The notes below the pieces were generated by a model, which saw nothing but the letters and a program-made list of their open reading frames with translations, did not search any database and had not been told where the DNA came from. The translations under genes were made by a program, and so were the position numbers. Shown piece after piece: positions 10,004-20,807 of a stretch of 45,648 nt of DNA. The first letter of the stretch is position 1. Every line of letters begins with the position of its first letter. The stretch is from Legionellales bacterium (GTDB lineage Bacteria; Pseudomonadota; Gammaproteobacteria; Eutrophobiales; Eutrophobiaceae). Where the stretch lies: assembly GCA_002692205.1 (NCBI GenBank), contig NZJM01000050.1, positions 1-45,648 on the forward strand, in the 5' to 3' direction.

Positions 10004-10479
10004 CCATTGCATACATAGGGTTGGGTAGTAATATGAACTCACCTGTAAAACAGATAAAATCAGCTATTACATCAATAGAGGAAATAATATCTACAAAAAT
10101 TATTGGCATGTCTTCTTTGTATAAAAGTAAACCTGTTGGTCCTCAAAATCAGGATGATTATATAAATGCAGTTATCAAAATAGAGACTAAGCTTGTGCCT
10201 TATCAATTGCTAGAGTGTTTACATGATATTGAAGAAAAGCATGGGCGAATACGCAAAGAACATTGGGGGCCTAGGATACTGGATTTGGATATTTTAATTT
10301 TTGGGAATGAAATAATGGTAGACGAAAAACTAACAATTCCTCATCCTGAAATTGAAAACCGTTCATTCGTGTTGGCGCCACTGATAGAGATTGACCCTGA
10401 TTGCATCATCCCTAAAAAGGGGTTAGCCAGTGATTTATTAGCAACTATAGGTAAAGATAATATAGTTCAAATACAATGA
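10000..10479 (+). CDS. folK: 2-amino-4-hydroxy-6-hydroxymethyldihydropteridine pyrophosphokinase
   Basis: HPPK transfers pyrophosphate from ATP to the pterin, an early step of folate synthesis. The 159-aa length is typical. Motifs include the N-terminal IAYIGLGSNM, YKSKPVGPQNQDDYINAV, and the signature HWGPRILDLDILIFG containing the two metal-binding Asp residues. FVLAPLIEIDP follows, as in most HPPKs. The start overlaps the pcnB stop (ATGA) and its end overlaps the deoxynucleoside kinase start, so translation is probably coupled. Confidence 0.97.
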   Translation: MTIAYIGLGSNMNSPVKQIKSAITSIEEIISTKIIGMSSLYKSKPVGPQNQDDYINAVIKIETKLVPYQLLECLHDIEEKHGRIRKEHWGPRILDLDILIFGNEIMVDEKLTIPHPEIENRSFVLAPLIEIDPDCIIPKKGLASDLLATIGKDNIVQIQ

Positions 10480-11126
10480 AAAAACAGCACCCAGATTACA
10501 TTGTTGTTGAGGGCCCAATCGGCGTAGGTAAAACTACTTTAGCAAAACGCTTAGCTGAGTCGTTCAATACCGAGTTAATGTTAGAGCTCGCAGTTGATAA
10601 CCCTTTCCTATCTAGATTCTATGCCGATCCAAAGACAGTTGCACTACCTACGCAATTATTTTTTTTATTTCAGCGCGCTAAACAAATCGAATCACTTCGT
10701 CAAAGAGATATGTTTAGACCAGTTCAGGTGTCAGACTTCTTAATTGAAAAAGATAAGCTCTTTGCGTCTATAACTTTAGATAGTGATGAGTTAATGTTAT
10801 ATCAGCAAGTTTACGAGAAGCTTACTATAGATGTGCAATCTCCAGATCTTGTAATTTATTTGCAGGCTCCCATAGAAACTTTAATGAAAAGAATAGAAAA
10901 AAGAGGATATGATTACGAAAAAGCTATAAATCATGATTATTTAAAAAAAATATCAGACGCTTATATAGATTTCTTTTATGGTTACACAGTGGCGCCTTTG
11001 TTGATAGTTAATACGGATGATTTTGATTTATCAATAGATGAAAAAAACTATAATTTATTGCTTGAGCATATTAGCAGGCTTCCCTCAGGGCGACATTATT
11101 TCAATCCTATTGCAGTTAAATTATGA
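10476..11126 (+). CDS. Deoxynucleoside kinase (deoxyadenosine/deoxyguanosine kinase family)
   Basis: The 216-aa protein has a Walker A loop GPIGVGKTT at about residues 14-22. The dNK-family substrate segments ELAVDNPFLSRFYADP and TQLFFLFQRAKQ follow, then the DFLIEKD segment and the LID region RIEKRGYDYE. It should phosphorylate deoxynucleosides using ATP for salvage; which base is preferred cannot be told. It overlaps folK (4 bp) and panB (4 bp), so it is embedded in a cofactor-synthesis operon. A kinase in this position is seen in several gammaproteobacteria, from memory. It is not a pantothenate kinase: the length and the dNK motifs argue against that. Confidence 0.87.
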   Translation: MKKQHPDYIVVEGPIGVGKTTLAKRLAESFNTELMLELAVDNPFLSRFYADPKTVALPTQLFFLFQRAKQIESLRQRDMFRPVQVSDFLIEKDKLFASITLDSDELMLYQQVYEKLTIDVQSPDLVIYLQAPIETLMKRIEKRGYDYEKAINHDYLKKISDAYIDFFYGYTVAPLLIVNTDDFDLSIDEKNYNLLLEHISRLPSGRHYFNPIAVKL

Positions 11127-11920
11127 ATGAAAAAATAACAATCAATTCTTTAAGAAGAATGAAAGAAACAGGCGAAAAGATTGCTTGCCTAACTTCATAT
11201 GACTCTTCTTTTGCAATATTACAAGATAAAGCTATGCTCGATGTTCTTTTGGTTGGGGATTCTTTAGGGATGGTTATACAAGGAGCTGAAAATACATTAA
11301 AAGTAAAAATGTCTGATATCATTTATCATTCTAAAATCGTTAGTGATGTAACGAAACGGGCAATTATTATTTCTGATATGCCCTTCATGAGTTATTCAAA
11401 TCCGAGAAAAGCACTTGGTAATGCATCAAGACTTATTACTGAAGGCGGAGCGCATGTCGTGAAAATTGAGGGCGGCAAAGAATTATCAGAGACAATTAAG
11501 CTCATAACTCAAAATGGTATACCTGTTTGCGGACACCTAGGATTAACTCCACAGTCTATACATCAGATAGGCGGGCTGGGTGTTCAGGCGACCACAGAGA
11601 AAGATGCTAAAAAGCTTAAAGAGGATGCCTTATCCTTACAAAATGCAGGGGCTTCGTGCCTTGTTCTCGAATGCGTCCCATCTTCCGTTGCATCAGTTGT
11701 TACTAAGACCTTAGACATACCTGTTATTGGTATAGGTGCTGGCGTTGATTGTGACGGGCAAGTGCTCGTTTTGTATGACATACTTGGTTTGACATCATTA
11801 CAACCAAAATTTTCTAAAAATTTTCTTGTCGACCAAAACTCTATTCTTGATGCAATTAAAGATTATGTGAAAGAAGTGAAAGATAGCACCTTCCCATCAT
11901 TATCAAACTCTTACAAGTGA
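11123..11920 (+). CDS. panB: 3-methyl-2-oxobutanoate hydroxymethyltransferase
   Basis: PanB adds a hydroxymethyl group from methylene-THF to alpha-ketoisovalerate, giving ketopantoate, the first committed step to pantothenate and CoA. The 265-aa length is standard. Motifs include CLTSYDSSFA, LLVGDSLGMVIQG (metal-binding Asp), ADMPFMSY-like ISDMPFMSY, EGGAHVVKIEGG, CGHLGLTPQS, and IPVIGIGAGVDCDGQVLV. It overlaps the kinase upstream and panC downstream by 4 bp each, and folate-dependent chemistry sits well beside folK. A fully intact gene. Confidence 0.97.
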   Translation: MNEKITINSLRRMKETGEKIACLTSYDSSFAILQDKAMLDVLLVGDSLGMVIQGAENTLKVKMSDIIYHSKIVSDVTKRAIIISDMPFMSYSNPRKALGNASRLITEGGAHVVKIEGGKELSETIKLITQNGIPVCGHLGLTPQSIHQIGGLGVQATTEKDAKKLKEDALSLQNAGASCLVLECVPSSVASVVTKTLDIPVIGIGAGVDCDGQVLVLYDILGLTSLQPKFSKNFLVDQNSILDAIKDYVKEVKDSTFPSLSNSYK

Positions 11921-12771
11921 TACAAAAAGTTAAAACTATTGTTGATTTAAGTAATGAGTTAGCACAAGCACGTTCTATGAAAAAAAAAATTTCTCTTGTT
12001 CCAACAATGGGAAACTTGCACAAAGGGCATTTATCTCTCATTCAAAAAGCAAGGAAAATATCCAGTTATGTAATTGTTACAATTTTTGTTAACCCCACTC
12101 AGTTTGTTGAAGGAGAAGATTTTTCTAAATACCCTAGAACTTTAGATTCTGATCTAGAATTGCTTTCACAATTAGATATAGACTTGGTATTTGTGCCGGA
12201 AGTTAGTGAGATATATCCAATTAATGGTGATGCAGCATCAATCGAAGTTTCTGTTCCAGAACTCGAATCAATTCATTGCGGGAAGTATCGTCCCGGACAT
12301 TTTCAGGGTGTAGCAACAATCGTTTCTAAATTATTTATAGCAGTGCAGCCAGATATTGCTGTTTTCGGTGAAAAAGATTATCAACAGCTATTAATAATAC
12401 GTAGTTTGACCAAGAATCTTTTTTTGCCGATAAAAATAGTTGGTTCGCCTACTATAAGAGAAGACAGTGGCCTAGCAATGAGCTCGAGAAATAATTATTT
12501 GACTGAGCAAGAAGCAGAGCGAGCACCAAAATTATATGGATGTATCAAAACGTCTATTGAAACGATAAAAAATGGCGAAAGAGATTACAAGAAATTAGAA
12601 AACGATGCGATCGTGTTTCTAGAGGGCGTCGGCTTTAAAGTAGAGTACTATTGTATATGTGATAGCGAAACACTAGGCCCCATTGAAGGTGATGATATCG
12701 TAGTTCTCGCTGCTGTATGGCTTGGGAAAACGCGATTAATTGACAATGCAAGAGTGCATACATATTATTAA
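11917..12771 (+). CDS. panC: Pantothenate synthetase
   Basis: PanC condenses pantoate and beta-alanine using ATP. The 284-aa protein carries the nucleotidyltransferase HxGH motif in VPTMGNLHKGHLSLI, the FVNPTQF segment, RPGHFQGVATIV, VFGEKDYQQL, and the KMSKS-like MSSRNNYL. The start is GTG at 11917, forming a GTGA overlap with the panB stop; no upstream ATG is available, and the N-terminus MIQKVKTI fits the family. It ends the overlapped run. panD follows after a 57-bp gap. Confidence 0.97.
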   Translation: MIQKVKTIVDLSNELAQARSMKKKISLVPTMGNLHKGHLSLIQKARKISSYVIVTIFVNPTQFVEGEDFSKYPRTLDSDLELLSQLDIDLVFVPEVSEIYPINGDAASIEVSVPELESIHCGKYRPGHFQGVATIVSKLFIAVQPDIAVFGEKDYQQLLIIRSLTKNLFLPIKIVGSPTIREDSGLAMSSRNNYLTEQEAERAPKLYGCIKTSIETIKNGERDYKKLENDAIVFLEGVGFKVEYYCICDSETLGPIEGDDIVVLAAVWLGKTRLIDNARVHTYY

Positions 12772-12828
12772 CACTACCAAGCGCGGCTTAATATCAAACT
12801 GGTTGAATATAGAAACATATAAATATCA

Positions 12829-13209
12829 ATGCAAATTACTGTCCTAAAAGCAAAATTTCATCAAGCAACGGTCACGCACTCTGAAATTGAGTATGATGGA
12901 TCATGCGCAATTGATGGTAATTTATTGGATAAGGCAGGCATTCATGAGTATGAACAGATAGAAATTTATAATATTACTAACGGAGAGCGTTTCAGAACTT
13001 ATGCTATTCGTGCCGAGGATCATTCACGAATTATCTCTGTCAACGGTGCTGCTTCACATAAAGCAGATCCTGGGGATCGTGTTATCATTTGTGCTTATGG
13101 AAGGATCAATGAAAATGAAATAGAGCGATTCAAACCTAAGCTTGTATATCTAGATAAAGAAAATCACATCACGAGAATTAAAGATCATATTCCTGTCCAA
13201 GCAGCTTAA
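12829..13209 (+). CDS. panD: Aspartate 1-decarboxylase (PanD proenzyme)
   Basis: PanD makes beta-alanine from aspartate for PanC. It is a pyruvoyl enzyme made by self-cleavage between Gly24 and Ser25; the sequence shows [17 protein letters not shown] with exactly that Gly24-Ser25 pair. The catalytic Lys lies in LKAKFHQA (Lys9). Further family segments are [10 protein letters not shown] and [20 protein letters not shown]. The 126-aa length is standard. The 57-bp gap after panC could hold its own ribosome site, but co-transcription with panBC is likely. Confidence 0.97.
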   Translation: MQITVLKAKFHQATVTHSEIEYDGSCAIDGNLLDKAGIHEYEQIEIYNITNGERFRTYAIRAEDHSRIISVNGAASHKADPGDRVIICAYGRINENEIERFKPKLVYLDKENHITRIKDHIPVQAA

Positions 13210-13233
13210 TTTAAAATTCATTAAGCTTTCATC

Positions 13234-13992
13234 ATGAGTGCTAATTCAAAAAATGCGGGTGTAATTGTAATCGGCAACGAAATACTTTCTGGTCGTACGC
13301 AGGATCTCAACGTTTCTTATATTGGGAAAAAACTTGAAGAGTTAGGAATTATATTATCTGAAGTTACAATCATCCCCGACATTGAAGCAGAAATAATAAA
13401 TAAAGTTAAGGCGTACTCAGAAAAATACGATTATGTATTCACAACAGGCGGTATAGGCCCAACACATGATGATATTACAACCGCCTCAATTGCAAAGGCA
13501 TTTAATGTAAATGTTATAAGAAACAAAGATGCTGTCAAACGTATGGAAAATCATTATCGGCATGGTAAGTTGTCAGAGGCACGTTTAAAAATGGCGGATA
13601 TTCCAGAAGGTGCAATACTCATAAATAATCATGTCAGCGGGGCACCAGCTTTTCAAATAAACAATGTATTTGTTTTAGCGGGTGTACCAGAGATCATGAG
13701 ATCTATGTTCGATTCATTACTTGAACATCTAGTATCAGGACCAGCAATTTTAACTTCCAGTGTTTGTACTAATTTAACCGAAAGTATACTTGCAAATGGC
13801 ATGAGTAAAATTCAGGAAGAATGTCAAGCTGTAAGTATCGGAAGCTACCCTTTTTTTAAACAAGGGAACCTGGGTGTAAATATTGTTTTGCGTTCAACAG
13901 ATAAAAAACTACTTTTAAGCCAACATAAATTGATAGAAGAATTAATTAAAAGTCTAAACGGTCAAATTGTGGAGACTCATACAGCAGATTAA
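13234..13992 (+). CDS. CinA-type molybdopterin-binding-fold (MoaB/MogA-like, COG1058) protein
   Basis: The 252-aa protein has the N-terminal domain of CinA: VIVIGNEILSGRTQDLNVSYIGKKLEELG, FTTGGIGPTHDDITTASIAKAF, and FVLAGVPEIMRSMFD. It lacks the C-terminal nicotinamide-nucleotide amidase domain of full CinA (about 410 aa). In some bacteria this N-domain (COG1058) has ADP-ribose or NAD-linked pyrophosphatase activity; here the activity is unproven. It starts 24 bp after panD and ends just before the oppositely oriented tRNA-Leu. It might use NAD breakdown products, or it might only resemble molybdenum-cofactor proteins. Confidence 0.82.
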   Translation: MSANSKNAGVIVIGNEILSGRTQDLNVSYIGKKLEELGIILSEVTIIPDIEAEIINKVKAYSEKYDYVFTTGGIGPTHDDITTASIAKAFNVNVIRNKDAVKRMENHYRHGKLSEARLKMADIPEGAILINNHVSGAPAFQINNVFVLAGVPEIMRSMFDSLLEHLVSGPAILTSSVCTNLTESILANGMSKIQEECQAVSIGSYPFFKQGNLGVNIVLRSTDKKLLLSQHKLIEELIKSLNGQIVETHTAD

Positions 13993-14004
13993 TTTTGGTA
14001 TAAC

Positions 14005-14091
14005 TGGTGCCGGGAGAGAGAATCGAACTCTCACTCTGTTACCAGAACCGGATTTTGAATCCGGCGCGTCTACCAGTTCCGCCACCCCGGC
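14005..14091 (-). tRNA. tRNA-Leu (anticodon CAA)
   Basis: On the minus strand the 5' acceptor GCCGGGG pairs with TCCCGGC, followed by discriminator A and an encoded CCA. The anticodon stem CCGGA/TCCGG closes a loop TTCAAAA, giving anticodon CAA (leucine UUG codons). A long variable arm (TTCTGGTAACAGAG region) marks a class II tRNA such as Leu. The T-arm carries GTTCGATTC. Length is 87 nt including CCA. It lies between the CinA-like gene and queA, opposite to both. Confidence 0.96.
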
Positions 14092-14112
14092 CATGTAAGG
14101 TGATAGCTCGCA

Positions 14113-14140
14113 AGTATAGGTGAAGATAATATAGGGTCAA
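14113..14140 (-). promoter_or_regulatory. Promoter of tRNA-Leu
   Basis: On the minus strand a TTGACC -35 box (14135-14140) and a TATACT -10 box (14113-14118) are separated by 16 bp. They are followed by GCGAGC, a GC-rich discriminator like those of stringently controlled stable-RNA promoters. Transcription would begin about 15 nt upstream of the mature tRNA 5' end. This is a good sigma-70 match by eye. Confidence 0.7.
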
Positions 14141-14147
14141 TTGTGAA

Positions 14148-14177
14148 TTGAGATATACGACCTTCTTTTCTGATAAT
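14148..14177 (+). promoter_or_regulatory. Candidate promoter of queA operon
   Basis: TTGAGA at 14148-14153 and GATAAT at 14172-14177 are separated by 18 bp. Initiation would fall within a few bases of the queA ATG at 14188, so the message would have almost no leader. It is a reasonable but not strong match. Confidence 0.4.
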
Positions 14178-14187
14178 ATCAACTTTT

Positions 14188-16324
<2,137 letters not shown>

Positions 16325-16442
16325 TTAATGAAATTCTCATCATTCATGTCTATATCAAAATCAAAATTCAACTTTAGTTATACTGAATTTCTTATTGTTA
16401 TGTCATAATACCGCGCTTTTAAAAATAGAGATTATTATCGTA

Positions 16443-16769
16443 ATGTCAGACTTTCTAATTAACAATGCATGGGCAGCAGCCCCACAACAATCTGCCGGCT
16501 ATGGTCAACTGGTATTCATAGGTATATTTTTCGTAATTTTCTATTTTATTTTAATAAGACCGCAGATTAAACAGGCCAAACAGCATAGAGAACTTGTGGC
16601 CTCCTTAGCAAAGGGCGATGAGATTGCTACAAGCGGTGGATTAGTTGGAAAAATTAAAGAAGTGGGTGATAATTTTATCGTCGTTGAGATAACAAAAGAA
16701 ACGGAAGTCAAAATACAAAAACAATCAGTGTCTATTGTTTACCCAAAAGGCACTTTAAAAACACTCTAA
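16443..16769 (+). CDS. yajC: Sec translocon accessory subunit YajC
   Basis: YajC joins SecDF in the holotranslocon at the inner membrane. From ATG 16443 the protein is 108 aa. It has a short N-terminal stretch (MSDFLINNAWAAAP, like E. coli MSFFISDAVAATG), one membrane helix (LVFIGIFFVIFYFILIRP), the typical RPQIKQAKQH junction, and a soluble part with LAKGDEIATSGGLVGKI. The ORF track starts 48 bp earlier; that extension has no family counterpart, so the later ATG is preferred. It stands 118 bp after tgt and 33 bp before secD. Confidence 0.94.
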   Translation: MSDFLINNAWAAAPQQSAGYGQLVFIGIFFVIFYFILIRPQIKQAKQHRELVASLAKGDEIATSGGLVGKIKEVGDNFIVVEITKETEVKIQKQSVSIVYPKGTLKTL

Positions 16770-16802
16770 TAGCAACTAATTAATATATATTTAGGTTATA
16801 GC

Positions 16803-18662
16803 ATGAATCGTTATTCTTCTTGGAAATACATTTTAATAATTTTCCTGATAGGACTGGGTTTCTTATTTGCGTTACCAAATATTTATGGAAAAGATCCGTC
16901 ACTACAAATTTCTGCTGCAAGAGCTGTCGAAATTAGCGAGCTAACCGAATTTCAAGTTAGCACAGCTTTAGAAGAAGCAGAAATCTCATACAAAGATATT
17001 TCACTGGACGCAAGTAATCTTACAATTAGATTTAGTGATGAAGAAACACAGCTAAAAGCACAATCAGTAGTCAAAGATTCTTTAGGCAGAAATTATGTTG
17101 TTGCTCTAAACCTAGCTCCTGCCACCCCAGACTGGTTAACTAAATTTGGTGCAGAACCAATGTCGTTGGGGCTTGATCTCAGAGGCGGTGTTCATTTTTT
17201 AATGGAAGTTGACATGGAAGCAGCAATAGAAAAAGCAGAAGACCGATATATTTCTGATTTACGAAGTTTTCTTCGTGAAAACAAAGTTAGATATAAAACT
17301 ATCACTCATAATGAAACGGGTGGGTTACTTATACGTTTTAAGAATGATTCTGAGCGTAATAAAGGTGAATCTCTCATTATTGATAATTTAAACGAACTTG
17401 AAATTATTGAATCAGAATCTGATGAAAATAAATTTTCGTTGATTATCGTGATTAAAGACGAAGTTTTACTTGAAACACAACGATTAGCGTTGTCGCAAAA
17501 TATCACCACGCTTAGAAAAAGAGTTAATGAACTAGGTGTAGCGGAACCAGTCATTCAAAGACAAGGATTAAAGCGAGTTGTTGTTCAGTTGCCAGGAGTA
17601 CAAGATACAGCAAGAGCAAAAGCTATTTTAGGAGCAACCGCTACACTCGAGTTTAGATTGGTTGATGAAGAGCATGATCCACAAGAAGCCGTCAACGGAA
17701 GGCCACCAGCGGGCTCTAAACTTTATTACGAAAGAAATGGCCAACCAATTCTACTGAAAAAACAAATTATGTTGACGGGTGATTCAATAGTAAATGCTGC
17801 ATCTGGTATCGATACTTTAAGCGGCGGACCTGATGTAACAATTACTTTGGATGGTAAGGGTGCAAAAAAAATGAGTCGAGGGACTCGTGATAATGTTGGG
17901 AAACGTTTAGCTGTTGTTTTCATCGAGTATAAAATGGAAACAATTAAAAAAGATGGTCTCATTCAAAAAGAGAAGGAAACTATAGAAGAAGTAATTAATG
18001 CTGCTGTTATTCAGGAGCAACTTGGCAAGAGGTTTCATATAACAGGTTTGGAATCATCGGAAGAAGCCAAGAATCTTGCGTTATTACTCCGTGCCGGTGC
18101 ATTAGCAGCGCCTATATATATAATTGAGGAGCGAACAGTTGGGCCAAGCCTCGGACAAGATAATATTGATAAGGGTTTTGATTCGGTTGTTATTGGTTTC
18201 ATTCTCGTATTAATTTTTATGGCTATCTATTACAAAGTTTTCGGTTTCATTGCGGATGTTGCGCTTTCACTAAATTTAGTATTAATTATTGCAATGCTCT
18301 CATTATTACAAGCAACCTTAACTTTACCCGGTATAGCCGGCATAGTTTTAACGGTTGGAATGGCTGTCGATGCAAATGTTTTAATTTTTGAGCGTATCAA
18401 AGAAGAAATACGTAATGGTAATACACCACAAGCAAGCATACATGCGGGATATGAAAAAGCTTTTTCAACAATAGCAGATGCTAATATAACAACATTAATC
18501 GCAGCCCTAATGTTATTTAGTTTTGGTACGGGACCAATACAAGGTTTTGCAGTTACTTTGTCACTCGGTATTATATCTTCAATGTTTACCGCTATTATGG
18601 TATCAAGGGGCTTAGTTAATTTAATTTATGGTGGGAAGAATCTTAAAAAATTATTTATATAA
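16803..18662 (+). CDS. secD: Protein translocase subunit SecD
   Basis: SecD with SecF uses the proton-motive force to pull preproteins out of the SecYEG channel on the periplasmic side. The 619-aa protein has an N-terminal membrane helix (about residues 9-27), a large periplasmic P1 region containing MSLGLDLRGGVHFLMEVDM (the family D-LRGG motif), TLRKRVNELGVAEPVIQRQG and RVVVQLPGVQD. Five C-terminal membrane helices lie from about residue 460, with GIVLTVGMAVDANVLIFERIKEE. Its length matches E. coli SecD (615). It is 25 bp upstream of secF. Confidence 0.98.
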   Translation: MNRYSSWKYILIIFLIGLGFLFALPNIYGKDPSLQISAARAVEISELTEFQVSTALEEAEISYKDISLDASNLTIRFSDEETQLKAQSVVKDSLGRNYVVALNLAPATPDWLTKFGAEPMSLGLDLRGGVHFLMEVDMEAAIEKAEDRYISDLRSFLRENKVRYKTITHNETGGLLIRFKNDSERNKGESLIIDNLNELEIIESESDENKFSLIIVIKDEVLLETQRLALSQNITTLRKRVNELGVAEPVIQRQGLKRVVVQLPGVQDTARAKAILGATATLEFRLVDEEHDPQEAVNGRPPAGSKLYYERNGQPILLKKQIMLTGDSIVNAASGIDTLSGGPDVTITLDGKGAKKMSRGTRDNVGKRLAVVFIEYKMETIKKDGLIQKEKETIEEVINAAVIQEQLGKRFHITGLESSEEAKNLALLLRAGALAAPIYIIEERTVGPSLGQDNIDKGFDSVVIGFILVLIFMAIYYKVFGFIADVALSLNLVLIIAMLSLLQATLTLPGIAGIVLTVGMAVDANVLIFERIKEEIRNGNTPQASIHAGYEKAFSTIADANITTLIAALMLFSFGTGPIQGFAVTLSLGIISSMFTAIMVSRGLVNLIYGGKNLKKLFI

Positions 18663-18687
18663 AATAATTTAAAAAGGAATAATAGCT

Positions 18688-19617
18688 ATGAGCGTAAAAA
18701 GTATAAAATTTAATTTCATGAGAATGCGAGTAGTAACTTCTATTATATCTGCATTACTTTTGATTAGTTCCATAGCTTCATTATCTTTTCAAGGTCTAAA
18801 TTTAGGGATCGATTTCACAGGAGGGACTTTAGTTGAAGTTGGTTATCCCGAAACAGTCAATTTAGATGGAGTTCGTCGTTCACTTAGTAATTCAGAATTT
18901 AGCAATACATCAGTACAGTATTTTGGTACAGCAAATGAAATATTAATACGTATACCCCCTCAAAAAGGATTAAATAGCGCTGATATTAGTAGTAACCTTC
19001 TTAGGCTGCTCTCTGCAAATGACGCTAATGCAGAAATGCGTAGGATAGAGTTTGTCGGCCCTCAGGTAGGTGATGAATTGAAGGAAGATGGCGGGTTAGC
19101 GATGCTTTATGCTCTACTATGCATAATGATTTATGTGGCATTCCGTTTTCAAATGAGATTTTCTGTTGGAGCAGTAGCGGCTTTAATCCATGACGTTGTT
19201 ATAACTTTAGGATTTTTTTCGATAACTCAATTTAATTTTGACTTAACTATATTGGCAGCACTACTTGCAGTTATTGGGTATTCATTAAATGATACAATTG
19301 TAGTTTTTGACCGTGTTCGTGAAAATTTCAGGAAAATTCGCGACAAAACTCCAGTTGATGTTTTCAATATCTCTTTAAATCAAACATTAAGTAGAACTTT
19401 AATGACTTCATTTACAACATTGTTGGTTTTAACAGCGCTATTTTTTCTTGGTGGCGAGATCATACATGGTTTTTCTATTGCACTTATTTTTGGTGTTTTG
19501 ATTGGCACTTACTCATCAATATATATCGCAAGTCCAGTTACACTTGCTCTTGGTATTAAAAAGGAAGATTTAATGCCAGTTAAAAAAGAAGGTCTAGATG
19601 TAGAGAATCAACCTTGA
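18688..19617 (+). CDS. secF: Protein translocase subunit SecF
   Basis: SecF forms the SecDF export motor with SecD. The 309-aa protein has an N-terminal helix, then GLNLGIDFTGGTLVEVGY, a periplasmic P4-type domain, VGPQVGDEL, and five C-terminal helices including LAVIGYSLNDTIVVFDRVREN, the conserved RND-like TM4 segment. A ribosome site (AAAAAGGAATAA) lies upstream of the ATG. It is followed after 26 bp by pdxB, which is not a usual secF partner in E. coli but is on the same strand. Confidence 0.98.
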   Translation: MSVKSIKFNFMRMRVVTSIISALLLISSIASLSFQGLNLGIDFTGGTLVEVGYPETVNLDGVRRSLSNSEFSNTSVQYFGTANEILIRIPPQKGLNSADISSNLLRLLSANDANAEMRRIEFVGPQVGDELKEDGGLAMLYALLCIMIYVAFRFQMRFSVGAVAALIHDVVITLGFFSITQFNFDLTILAALLAVIGYSLNDTIVVFDRVRENFRKIRDKTPVDVFNISLNQTLSRTLMTSFTTLLVLTALFFLGGEIIHGFSIALIFGVLIGTYSSIYIASPVTLALGIKKEDLMPVKKEGLDVENQP

Positions 19618-19643
19618 GAATTTTTAGAAGAAATTAGAATACA

Positions 19644-20807
19644 GTGATTGGATCTTTATCCATAGTAGTCGACGAACAGATTCCTCTTGCCGAAAAGATA
19701 TTTTCAATATTTGGTACTGTACATTTAGTTGATGGGCGTACAATCACTAATTCCTTGATTAAGGATGCGGATATTCTTCTAGTTAGATCTGTTACAAAAG
19801 TCGATGAGTCTTTATTAAGAAATACTAATGTCAAATTTCTAGGGACTGCAACTAGCGGGATAGACCATATCGATGTTGATTATTTGAAAGCTTCGAAAAT
19901 ATTTTTTTCATATTCCCCGGGAAGTAATTCACGTTCAGTTGCTGAATATGTTTTAAATAGCTTAATTATGGCTAAGACAGCTTCACATCCTTCTTTTTCA
20001 GAAATGAAAATTGGAATTATAGGGTATGGCAATATCGGATCAAAAGTAAAAAAAAATATGGATATTTTTGGTAGCTCTAGTTTACTAAATGATCCTATTT
20101 TATATGAAAAAACTAAAGATAAATCCCTTACAAACCTCGAACATGTATTAGAATCTGACGTTATAACTATGCATGTTCCTCTTACAAGAGATGGGACCCA
20201 TCCCACGTATAATTTAGTCGATGAAAATTTTTTAGACCAATTGAAATCGAACGTTATTTTTATTAATACTTCACGCGGAGAAGTGGTTGATGAAGATGCG
20301 CTGCTATCATTTAAAAAAAGAAATCCAAAGTCAACTATAGTCCTAGATGTATGGCGCAATGAACCACAAATAAATACGGAATTATTAAAGCAAGCATTTA
20401 TTAGGACGCCACATATTGCTGGTTATAGTTACGAAGGAAAAATTAAAGCAACAAGAAGTCTTTTTAATGATTTAAATGATTTTTACAGAACTAATTTTAG
20501 TTTTTCTGCATTGTTTAACCAGAAAAATATTATATTATCACCAAAAATAAATAGCCTAGAATATACGGCTGAATCTATAATATCTCAGCATTGGAATATT
20601 CTAGAGGATAATATTTCGCTAAGTTATTGTAATTTAGAAAAAGATGAACGCGCCAAACATTTTGATAGCCTAAGAAAAAACTATCCGACTAGATATGAAT
20701 ATGCAAGTCGAGTTATTAGTATTAATAAGAGCGCTAATTCAGTTGATTTGAATATTGATGTTCAAGATAACTTAAAAAAATTGGGGTTTAAGTTTAGTAA
20801 AAAATGA
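19644..20807 (+). CDS. pdxB: Erythronate-4-phosphate dehydrogenase
   Basis: PdxB oxidises 4-phosphoerythronate, step two of the DXP-dependent pyridoxal phosphate route. The 387-aa length agrees with PdxB (about 380) rather than shorter D-2-hydroxyacid dehydrogenases. Motifs are IVVDEQIPLAEKIF, VRSVTKVDESLL, KFLGTATSGIDHID (strong PdxB signature), the Rossmann loop IGIIGYGNIGSKV, NTSRGEVVDEDAL (catalytic Arg), DVWRNEP (catalytic Glu) and TPHIAGYSYEGK (catalytic His). A C-terminal PdxB dimerisation domain follows. The start is GTG at 19644, and no better in-frame ATG exists nearby. The stop overlaps the purN start (4 bp). Confidence 0.93.
   Translation: MIGSLSIVVDEQIPLAEKIFSIFGTVHLVDGRTITNSLIKDADILLVRSVTKVDESLLRNTNVKFLGTATSGIDHIDVDYLKASKIFFSYSPGSNSRSVAEYVLNSLIMAKTASHPSFSEMKIGIIGYGNIGSKVKKNMDIFGSSSLLNDPILYEKTKDKSLTNLEHVLESDVITMHVPLTRDGTHPTYNLVDENFLDQLKSNVIFINTSRGEVVDEDALLSFKKRNPKSTIVLDVWRNEPQINTELLKQAFIRTPHIAGYSYEGKIKATRSLFNDLNDFYRTNFSFSALFNQKNIILSPKINSLEYTAESIISQHWNILEDNISLSYCNLEKDERAKHFDSLRKNYPTRYEYASRVISINKSANSVDLNIDVQDNLKKLGFKFSKK

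Noticed and set aside
12772-12828. Possible separate element in the panC-panD gap
   Set aside because: Only 57 bp, with no convincing promoter, hairpin or small ORF.
19880-20359. 159-aa minus-strand ORF opposite pdxB
   Set aside because: It is the antisense shadow of pdxB; it is Ser/Thr-rich with no recognisable motif, and the sense strand has clear PdxB motifs.
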